Positions 50,531-61,100 of a stretch of 64,000 bases of DNA are shown one piece after another. Position 1 is the first letter of the stretch. Each line of letters begins with the position of its first letter. Position numbers and translations under genes: made by a program. Source of the DNA: Sordaria brevicollis (Eukaryota > Ascomycota > Sordariomycetes > Sordariales > Sordariaceae); contig JAUTDP010000007.1 in the NCBI GenBank assembly GCA_033439795.1, positions 1,364,001 through 1,428,000 of the forward strand, given 5' to 3'. Below the pieces are notes generated by a model. It ran no database searches. It was given only the letters and a program-made list of their open reading frames with translations, and was not told the origin of the DNA.

Positions 50531-52831
50531 AATTAAAAGACGTTACGAAGAGAAAATAAATATTATATTATAAGTATTGATTAATAATAATAATAATTAA
50601 ATTAAATTAGCGGTATAAATTTATAATTATTAATTTCGATTTAAAATTTAATAATATTATAATAAAATAGTATATAATCGGTTAAAAAAAGAAGAAGCGG
50701 AAAAGAACTTAACCTTCGGAAAATAATAAAAATTATTATTTATTAACGAAAACGAAAAGTTCCTTCCTCGTTTAAGCGAAAACGGAAGTAATCGGTTTTA
50801 AGGCCTTCCTTTTCTAAAGGAGAATCCCCGATATTAATACCCTTATTTATTTATACGGATTAGGATAAAAAACGTTTTATTATATTACGTTCGAATATTT
50901 CCGGATAATAAATATATAATTCGTAATAATTAATTAGTTATAAATATAAGAATAATTTTAAATTTATTTAAATAATAAAATTAAGGCCGAAAGAATTTTA
51001 TTATAAATATTTCGATTAGGACGATTAAATAAATACTATTTAGTAATTAAATTAGAAGAGGAGCGGCGAAACGAATTCGTTCGCTATTTTTAATTTTTCT
51101 TTTCTTCTTTTTCTTTTACTCTTATTTATTAATATATTTGAACGAAAATAGGGGGAAGATTTTTATTTAATTAAAATTCTATTAAATTACAAAAGTAATA
51201 ATTTATTTAATTATTACTTCTTCTTATAATTAATTAAAATTTTTAATATTTTATTACTATTAATAAATAAACGGTTCTATTCGTCGAATTAACGAATATA
51301 TTAATATATAATATTAATTATAAATTAACGCTAAGCGAATTAATTATTATTAATAGGAATAGGACCGGTAAGACGAATAACCGGTAAATTAATTTCTATT
51401 AAAGAATTACTATAGGAAAATATATAATTACCGTTATTACTTTAAGGAATTCTATTACTACCGTTACGAAGTAAATTACTATTATTATTATAAGGTAAAT
51501 TACTATTACTATTATAAGGGATACTACCCGAAGGAATATAATTACCGATTAAATTATCTTTATCAGAAAAAAGGAATTCGCAATAACCTTTTTAAAGGTA
51601 ATTGTTAATTAATTACTTTTTATAGTAAATAAATGATTTAAAAATATTAATAAAACCGTTATTAGTAAAACGAAAGCGAATTGCGCTAATAAATTCTTTA
51701 ATAATAATATAGAAATAGATAAAATAATCGTAGAATTCGTTATTAGCCGGGTTTTGGATAACGATTTTCTTTTAAAAAATATTATAAAAATTATAAAAGC
51801 CGCGAGGCGTATCGATTATATAACGCGAAATTATTAAAATATATTAAATAATTTAATTAAATTTATTTAAAAATGAATTAAAATAGGAAATATTAATAAT
51901 ATAAAGGATAATAATTCATTCGGGTAATTAAAAATATAATAGGTCGATTTAACGACTGCCTTTATATAAATATCGCTATTTAAGACGGTTATAAAAGTAA
52001 AAAGGGCTTCGGCCAATTAAAGGATATAAACGAAATACGGAGGAATACGGATACGGCTTCGGGGAAATTAACGTAAGGATAGAATATAACGGAGGGAGGA
52101 TTTACCCTTTCTTTAATATATAGAAGAATTTATTATTAATAAAATATTTAATAATATATTCGAAATTAATTTTAATATTAATATTAATTATATTAAATAT
52201 AAGGGTTAGCGAAGGAAGGCAAAGGGGAAACGAATATTCGCCCTTATCCTCGTCGAAGGTTTTTATTATTTTATAAAACGTTTTAATATATTTCTAACGG
52301 GGAATAATTATTTCGAATCGATTATTATTATTATTAAAGGAAGGAAAAATTTAAAAAGGCTTAAAGGATAAAGGATTTTTATATTTAAGGGAAGGAAATC
52401 CTTACGTTAATATAAATTATAATAAAAATATAACCGCTATAAGGAGAGGAAAAAAATAGAAGGAATAAAGGAAAATTTAATAATTAAGAAATTTAATAAT
52501 AATTAAAAAAATAAATAAACGGGGGAATAAAAAGTAGAAGGTAATAATAAATAAAAAATAGGATAACGGATTAAAAAGGCGGAACGGTTTAATATTTTAA
52601 CGCAACGGTAAATAGAAGGGATAAAACGGATATTAATTGTATTAGCGGTAAATATATACCGCAATCGTAAAACGCCGAAGAAGCGGCGTAGATAAGTCCG
52701 CGTCGAGAAATATAGCCGGGGTTTTTATCCAGGGCGCTTAACGCCTACGGTTTCATCCTACGGGGAATCGGAAATAGACCCTATATTATATTGGCATTAT
52801 AAATTTAACTAAGGAATAAGAATCTTACTTA

Positions 52832-52845
52832 CTTACCTTCTTTTA
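52832..52845. repeat. Right target-site duplication of L2
   Basis: cttaccttctttta, partner of 14851-14864 (12 identical bases), directly after the LINE 3' end. It closes the 38-kb nest. Confidence 0.55.
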
Positions 52846-53220
52846 CGACTTCTACGATTTTTACGACTTTCTTAGCGGTCGATATAAGGGGCCTAATTAC
52901 CGTTATACAACGGTTATACCACGGTATATTTTTTTTTAACGGTTTTTTTGGTTAGTTCTGGTTGTGTAACGGTTTTATTATTTTAATTGTTTTGCAACCG
53001 TTATTTCCGTTATAACTATTAGGGTTAGAATAAGAGTAAAGGGTTTGGGGGTGAGGGTTTACAACCTATAGCTTATATATACGTCGGGGGGACCGCTTAT
53101 AGCTAGTAACGGATTGGGCTACCTACAGGTAGTAGGTCGCTTATATGGGCCCTACCCTAATTAGAAAATTTCTTACGGCATAAAAAAAATAAAAAGGAAG
53201 GTACGGGTCAATCGCTCTTA
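52846..53220. other. Left flank / subterminal region of P2 with ACGGTT motifs
   Basis: Not RIP-saturated: TpG and CpA are present. The heptamer aacggtt or its complement occurs at 52909-52915, 52938-52944, 52968-52974 and 52996-53002, plus related ccgtta words. P1 has acggttc/gaaccgt palindromes near its ends. A left terminus of P2 probably lies here but cannot be fixed. No gene seen. Confidence 0.5.
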
Positions 53221-53297
53221 TATTCTTTTCTGCTTACTATTATTAACTATCGATTACCGCCTAGATTACCGCCGCTAACTTACGCACGGTCTACTTC

Positions 53298-53473
53298 GCT
53301 ACCGCTAACCTACCGCCTACCCGGGCTCTATACGGTCTACCTCGCTACCGCCAGCTTACCGTCCACCCGGACTCTATACGGTCCACTTTGCTACCGCCAA
53401 TTTACCGTCTACCCGGGCTCTATACGGTCTACCTCGCTGCCGACCTAGGTTGCCGCCTACCCGGGCTCTACAC
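53298..53473. repeat. 46-bp tandem repeat, about 3.8 units, GC-rich
   Basis: gctaccg starts units at 53298, 53344 and 53390 and gctgccg at 53436, each exactly 46 bp apart. Each unit contains taccg, ctctatacggtctac and acccggg-like words. It lies between the P2 end and the transposase 3' end, the position of the subterminal repeats of CACTA-type elements. It is GC-rich and little mutated. The short open frame at 53388-53576 is the repeat read through, not a gene. Confidence 0.85.
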
Positions 53474-53539
53474 CCCGGCGCCGGTCCGTCTAGCCCTATA
53501 CTCGGCGTTATATACCCGGCGTATAACCCGGATACGATG

Positions 53540-54140
53540 TAATTTTGGTTATAATATTAAATTATTAATTGGCTAATTAAATATTCGTAAGAGAGTAGTA
53601 TAAAGAATAAACGTAATTAATAATATAACGAATAGAAAGGAATATATCCGGGGTAAGTAATAGATTCGATATTAATATTATTTTAATAGACTATAGTAAA
53701 TAATCCGTATATTATTGTATTTAATTAAATAAATGATGAAAAAGGTTTAAATAGGTCGATATTCGTAATATTAAATATATTGTCGGATTTTAGGTTTAAT
53801 GTAAGCGCGATATATTTAATTTAAGCGGTCTATACGGTTAAATTTAAATGGTGGTAAATATAGGCGTTATATATAAGTTAAAATATAAATTCTATTAGAC
53901 GGATATATTGTATTAGAATCGTTAGCCTATATTCTTCGATATATTATAATGGTTATTATACTTACAATATGGAGTAATTACGATAATAATAATTCCTAAT
54001 TACGGATAATTATATTAATTAAAATACGGATAGATAATAGTAAAGAATAAGTTGATAAATATTGATTAATACCGTTAATATTATTTATTGTATATTATTA
54101 TAGCTAGATAATATCCTAATCCACCTAAACCTATAATAGG
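53540..54140. other. AT-rich stretch between P2 tandem repeats and transposase
   Basis: No gene identified; probably 3' untranslated and subterminal sequence of the P2 transposase gene. It includes several taatatt-type words but no clear repeat. Confidence 0.4.
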
Positions 54141-57100
54141 GTATAATATCTTTTACGCTCGTGAAATTTAGAGATATTAACGATATAAATTCTATTAATT
54201 ATAATTATTGGAAGATTAATAATTAAAGGTTCACCGGTATTTTTAAGCTAGGTAAAGTCGAAAGTGGGGTATTTCTCGTTAAGAAGCTAGAGTTTCGTTA
54301 GCGTAAGGAAAATTCTACGTTTATTAGTCTATTATTAATCGTAAGCGAAGATGTAATTAATACGTGCTATAGCCGTATTTATAGTATTATTATCGATATA
54401 ATAACGAATATAGTCACTAAAGTTAAATTAGTAACGCCGAAGCGTCTTATAAGATTCAAGGGTTAGTAGAGATTTTAGTATAGTACGGGTGGTATATAGT
54501 ATGGCTATGTGGGATATTATTGGTTATACCCATTATAATTACTCTTTATAATTATTAAATTAACGATTTCGAATCGTTCTTATAATATAGCGTATAAATG
54601 CGTAAATATACTAATTTTTATATTCGATATATTGGAAAGGGAAATATTAATTTTAATAATTTTAATATAATATAATATTACGTTAAAGGATTATAATTAT
54701 AAGGCGCTAAAATATTAGGTTTTATATTATTTAAACTTTTAATATCCTTTTAATATATTAATATTAATAACCTTCGTAATTATAATTCTCAACGGCGCGG
54801 GTATACAATTTCGATATATTTAAATAATATTATGAAATATTATCTAATTTATTGATGTTTAAATTGCATTCCGCTGGTTTAAAACCGTATAGAAATATTG
54901 ATATTAATGTCGGATATGTTATTTTTGCCGTTAGTACCGCTAAAATTCGTTTTAAGGCCGCACTTTCGGCATTATAATTATTAAATTAAATAATTACCAT
55001 TATCTTTAACTACCCGGAATATTTAAAAACCCTTTATATAAGGTTTTAAACTCTTATAGTCGTATATTTATATTTATATATTTATATAAGGGGGGGAGGG
55101 AAGGCGGAGAATTGGAAATATAAAATTATATATAACAATAATTTTGTAATTTATATATAGAATAAGCCTATAATAGTGATATATACGGATATTAGTAGGA
55201 TACGTATCTTTAATAGCTTACTTGTATCTTTCGGTATATTTAGGATTCGGGGTGGTAGATATAAGGGGTAATAAATAAGGGGTAATTTAATATAGACTTA
55301 TTTATTAGAAAATGAAATATATTTACTATATTATATAATATTGGGGCTGAAAGTCGTAATAGGGTTAGTATCGTAGTTTTATTTATATATATTATATAAT
55401 AGCCGTTTAAATAAATCCGATATCTATTTCGAATTTAATAGTAAAATATATTATTATTTTCTTTCCTTAATAAATATTATTATAGGGTCTTAATCTTAAT
55501 ATAATTAATCGTAAATAGGGTAATAGACTTTACCTATATCCTTTTTTAATTTACTAATAATTAATAGTCGAATATACGTTTCGCTAACTACTTGGGGGAT
55601 CTCGAACTCTATATCTTTATTAATTAATAATAAAAATTCAATATTAAGGCGGAGCTTATTTTCGTCGCCGAATAGGGCCTCGAAGAGCCTATCTAATTCC
55701 TTAACTAATTATTATAATTAGTTAATTAAAAAGGGGTTAAATAGTGCTATAGTATTTAAGAGGACGAATCGGATGGTGTAAATAATACGCTCGTACTTAA
55801 AGATCCAACGTTCGATTTCCTTACCGTTAATTTTCTTTGCCGTTTTCTTTAATCGTTTATCATTAATTATTAGTATCTATATTACTCGTCTACCTTACTA
55901 GCGCCTGCGGCCCGCTTTTTATATACCCAATTTTTTCTATATAGGTTACGTATAGTAGGCGCTCTAGTATTCAGGGCATTGTATACGCTAGCTATAAAGT
56001 ATTAAGACCCTATATATATAACGGGATTTACTTATAATATTTTTCTTCCGCTAATATATTTAATAAATTAAGAGGATTATACTCTTTATAAATTTAATTA
56101 TAATAAATACCTAGATAGATATTCGGTCGAAAAACTTTAGTAATATACTTTTTAGCCCTTTTAAGAAGTAATGATTTTATAGCATTTATTATTTCTTCGA
56201 TTTATTTATCCTTATTATTTATTATATTTTCGTCTTTATTACTATCGAGTATTATTTCCTCTACGATTTTTACCGCTATAAATAACCGTTTTAAAAATTA
56301 AGTAAATAATATTTCCGATAGTAATTATAATACCTTAATTTTATTATTAAACCCGGCTTTTTTTTAATTGCGTAGATTTTTAGTTACGGCTTCTATTATA
56401 GTATTATATATCCATTTATACTAGCGACGTACATTTAAGATATACTAATTTAGATTTTTATATATAAATTGGGTATTATAGGTATTTATAAGAACGGAGT
56501 TATTGCGTACTATAATTGAAATTATTCTAATTAATATAGAAAGTAATTATTCTTTTATTAATTCGCTACCTATAGTATATTCCGGGAATCGTTCTCTTTT
56601 ATACTTATTTAGGAACGGTATTTTTATTACCGACTCTTATATATCCTATATATAATTATTAATATAGTCGCAACGAAGCTATACTTATAATATAGGCGGT
56701 ATAACGATAAATTAGCGGGTATGTTTTAATAGATTATAATTCTTAAAATATAAAAGTAGAGAATATAATAAATCCTAGCCGGGCGGAAATAGCTATAATC
56801 GAAGTATTCGATTATATTTTATTCGAGCGTTCGGTTTTATAAAAGCATTTAAAAGTATTTTATAAGTATATTATATAATGTTTTTGAATTTTAAATATAT
56901 TAAATCTAATGGTCGGGTTTATATAATATCGAGTATTAGTATAAAGTTAAATAATATTGGACGATTTTTAGATATTCCCTATTAAGTATTATATTTATTC
57001 TTATCCTTTTAAGTTATTAAATTATAATCTATTTCGTACTTTATTTATATATACTAGAAATAATACCATCGTATATTTATAATATTATATTCTTTTAAAA

Positions 57101-59200
57101 TATCCTATTTATTAACAATATAGTTTGGACCGATATAATAAAAACGGTAGAATTTATAACTAAATAGACCGATAATACTAATATTCTTATTTTATTGCGG
57201 TATATCCCCAGTATAATATATAATAAAAATAGATATTAATATAAAAATACTTTTAATTTCTATTATTATACCTTAGTCTAATTATATAAAATAATTAATA
57301 ACTTCGATAATAAATTCGAAATTTAAAGTATAAAAATTTAGAACGATAAGGAAGATATTCGTATTTCGAAATTTATTACTAAAGGGTAGACCTACTAGTA
57401 ATTAATATATTCCTATAATTAAACGAAAAGTATTGCAATAAATACTAAAATTATCGATAAAAGTAAGTATTAAATAGTTTAAAACGTTAAAGCGGCTATA
57501 TAATTGATCCTAATTCTCGAAATGGTCCCGGCTAAATATTTCGATTTTAAACTAGGCTTTAATTAATAGAATAAATACTAGGGGTAGAATTTAGACCTTC
57601 TACTCTTCTTTGGAATCTTTATCGCTTTCTAATATATATTTTATAATAAAAAAACCGTTGGATGGTAGCTTTAGTCGAGTATTGTATTTAGGTAGTCGTT
57701 TACCCGCCTTAATAAGTGGGTTAGGATTATTAAGAGTATCGCTATTAAAATAATCGATATCGACGTTTATAATCCGGTATATATATTCCTACGGGATCTA
57801 ATACTTTTTATTAAATCGTATAATAAACTCCCTTAGTAAAAATTTTATATTTAGTCTAAATTGAATATAAAGGCTATAATTAAGGAATACTTTTTTAATT
57901 TAATTAATATCGAAATATTCGTTAATAATTAATATTACTTCGCCGGGTTTATATATATAGTCCTTAGTATAATTCTTATTTACCGCTTTAATTTTACCGA
58001 TATAAAGTATATAGTCGGGGTCGTCGTTATTTAGGCTATAATAGCAATTCCGATAGTTTATACAACGGAAATATATAAAGTCCGACGGGAAAATAACTTT
58101 ACTAATATTATTTAAATTCGATAAAAATATAAAATACGCGTATTCGCCGGATATTATACGTATTGAATTCGATTAATATAATATATTATACAATTTTATC
58201 GGGTTATTTATAAAATGAACTATATTTTTATATATCTTTTATACGGTATTAGAATTTAAAAAGGCTTCGAATAAAGATTTTAAATTTATAAAATATATAG
58301 ATAAAAGTATTGTATTTAAATATTCTTAATCTTAATTATTTTTTACATCCGAATTATCCTATATTATCGGTTATTAGTATTATTATTATTATACTTTCTT
58401 TAATATTACCGCTACTTATTTCTTACAATTAACCGACTCCGTCTTCATCTTCGAAACCTTTAATAGAATTTCAATTATTCGTATATTTAGAAGAGGTAGC
58501 CGTTTTTTAACGTTATTTTTAAATATCCTAATTTATTTTAGTATAAATATAATATCGGATATAGGTTTTTTATTTCGGTTACATAGCGATTATAATATTT
58601 ATAGTATAGTCGAATATTTTACTATTATTATACGCTTTATATAAGAGAAAAGACCGAATTATATATAAAAGTCTGGTAGGTTAGTATATTTATCGTAATA
58701 ATAGTATATAAAAATCGAATTATCTATAATACGACCGGGTACGGTAGGGATTTGTGGGGTAATCGCCGCAATGTGGGGTTCCGGTTGGGGTATAGCGGTA
58801 ATTTTAATTTATTCGGTAATTTAATCGTCAATAAATATATCCTTAAAAAGCACGACCTTTAGTTCTTAACGGCTAAAATTACGTTCGTTATATTCTAAAT
58901 TGAGTCGTAATTAGTTTTCGTTAAATCCGGGCGGAAGGATATTATCGTTAAAGTCGTCGAAATTGAAGTCCGCTACCCTACTTATAAGTAAAATATTTTG
59001 GTCGATAGCGCTTTATTCTAAATTAATTATAATATTTATTTAATCGATAATTTAGAATTAATTTACTTTATTTAGTTTAATCGTTATTATTATTATTTTT
59101 AATATCTTCCTAATTATCTTCTATTAAAATATTATCGTTGTTATTATTATTTTAAAGGTCGCCGTATAATACTAGGGGTACCAGAGGTTGGTTATATTAG
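54140..59200 (-). pseudogene. P2 transposase, EnSpm/CACTA (Plavaka/Tnp2-like) family
   Basis: Minus-strand conceptual frame homologous along its length to the P1 transposase but better preserved. N-terminal part: FNFDDFNDN, LRLNLEYNERNFSR, then KRLPLLNIR...VSKMKT (58440-58520). Middle: DFIYFRC (58062-58085), DDPDYILYIGKIKAVNKNY (near 57990-58045), then FSNKFRNTNIFLIVLNFYTL and the family motif TGDIPQQ (57190-57215; the second Gln is now TAA), followed by FYRFYYIGPN (57124-57155), where Tyr probably replaces Cys. The C-terminal part contains LTLTKLQLLNEKYP (near 54290) and IYIVNISKF (near 54190). About 1,650 codons, with stops at TAA/TAG. A DDE-type cut-and-paste enzyme is inferred from family resemblance; I could not place all three acidic catalytic residues. 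Confidence 0.7.
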
Positions 59201-61100
59201 TTTTAGCTTAATTATTATTATTAATTGAAAATTTAACTAGCTTCTAAATTAAGACCCCCCGCGGTCGCTAATCGCTACTTAAGTATACGGCAATTATATC
59301 CTATTTTCGCAATGGGTTAAATATATCGGGAAGAATATTTAAGTATAGCGACTACTAGCCCGGTTTTTTTTTTAGGTATATCGATTAGGTCTTAGTTTGG
59401 ATATTATTATTATTATTATTATTATTATCCAATAATAAAGAAGGATATAATATTTAATAGAAAAATAAAAAAATATTTAATTAAATATAGAGGAAGTAGA
59501 GGGGGGGGAGTATTATTTTATTAAAGGAGGAAAGATTTAATCGCGAGGGAGGTATTTAATTTAAGAATTAAATTGGTATTATTATTTTATAATTAGATTA
59601 GTACGTACTTTATTATATAGTGAATAAATAATAGGTATATATATATATAGAAAATATATGGTAAATATTATTAAGTTATAAGTTAACTTCCTATTTTTAA
59701 ATAAATATATTAAATTAAAGATAAAAATTATTTAAAAAATTCTCGATGTAAATTATAATTCAGTTTATCTTTTTTATTTAATTTTTAGTTTAGAATTTTA
59801 TTAATATAAGTTACAACTTTAGTTTATTTACTTTATTTTATTATAATATTTTAATTCGATTGGATATTTGGTTATTCGTTTTTAAATCGAAATATACAAA
59901 TATATTTTATTTAATCTAAGGATAATAAAAAATATTATTTTAAGTATAATAGGAATTATTTATTTTTATTAAATAAATAGGATAATAATTAATTATAGTA
60001 ATTATTTACGTTATTAAATCTCTTCCTTCTCTTATTTTTAATAAGCTTTCCTTTTTACACTAACCTCCTTCTTTAATAAATTCTCCTTCTTATAATAATT
60101 TTTATCTTTATAATTAGGCTTTATTAAATTCTCCTTCTTATAATAATTTTCATCTTTATAATTAGACTTTACTTCCTCCTTCAATTAACTTTTATCTTTA
60201 TAATTAAACTTTATTAAATTCTCCTCCTTTAATTAATTTTATTATTTATAATTAAATATTTTTAAATACTATCCTTTTATTAATTTTTTTATCTTTTAAT
60301 TCTATAATAAATTCCTCTTTTCGTTAATATCATTAACTAAATAGATATAAATCTTTATATAAAATTAAACTTTATTGGAAGGGGTAATTAAAATGCCGCA
60401 TTTACCCACTTTACCGCTTACGGGTAAATAGGATAAAGATTCGAACCGAAGCGGGTAATAGTATTCTATTTAATTACCGCCTTCGCAATTTAAGCGTCGG
60501 TTATCGAAGTAAAATTTATTTAACATTACAATAACGTTAAATTCGTTCGTATAAAAAGTACGTACTCTATCCCCCCTATTAGGAATTAAGTATAGTAATC
60601 CTCCTATTGGCCGCGGCCGATTTAGTCCTTACTAAAATTGTAATTCATTTATTATAGAGTCGCGCTAGTACCCTATATCGATTTTTACAATTTATTTTAT
60701 TTATTAATACTATTATTAATATTACTATTTATTAATAAATTTAATATTATTTATTAGCTATCCCGCTTTTCTATTTTTAATTTCCCGTTTATAATTATAA
60801 ACCTTCTATTTACTAACGAATATTAATATAATTTAGAACGCGGTAGAACTAATCGCTATACCCTACCCCATTAACCCTTCGAATATTTATTACCTTCCTC
60901 CCCTCCGCCAAAATTTTCTTCTTCCCTTTTTAATTAATAATAATTTCGATTAATCGATTAGCGTTTACCTTATATTAATCCTCGTCGATACGAAATTTGA
61001 AGTATTTATATTAAAAATTGTATTTAATTAATAATTTTAAATTATATTAATTATAAATTTTCTTTTTATTATTCATCATTGTATTTAAATTGTATACTAA
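59200..61100. promoter_or_regulatory. Divergent spacer between the two P2 genes
   Basis: AT-rich, 1.9 kb, at the same place as the P1 spacer. It contains an (ATT)n run (59401-59427), a G-rich tract (59500-59512), a 47-bp tandem repeat (60071-60258) and a less mutated part (60370-60700) with the palindrome ggccgcggcc (60610-60619) next to an inverted CCAAT box (attgg, 60607-60611). These could belong to promoters, but no start site can be assigned. Confidence 0.35.
60071..60258. repeat. Tandem repeat, about 4 units of 43-47 bp
   Basis: Units built from ttattaaattctccttcttataataatttttatc and tttataatta; the latter word starts at 60108, 60155, 60198 and 60245. It lies in the spacer of P2 as a counterpart to the pyrimidine-rich repeats in the P1 spacer. 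Confidence 0.75.

Larger units (their letters stand above)
45863..52829 (+). mobile_element. LINE copy L8, apparent full length; 3' end probably that of L2
   Basis: Starts with a mutated 5' end (attagctttagaaccgg) inside L2 and runs about 6.97 kb to the usual 3' end. Unlike L5 and L7, the sequence that follows is not the rest of L2. Instead it is a pyrimidine-rich flank matching the left flank of L2 (14851-14864). The simplest explanation is recombination between L8 and the remainder of L2, leaving a chimera with L8 5' and L2 3' sequence. Confidence 0.8.

Noticed and set aside
53019..53028. Telomere-like ttagggttag
   Set aside because: Only one and a half units, no array; chance in a T/G-rich stretch.
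53388..53576. 62-codon plus-strand frame
   Set aside because: Translation of the 46-bp tandem repeat.
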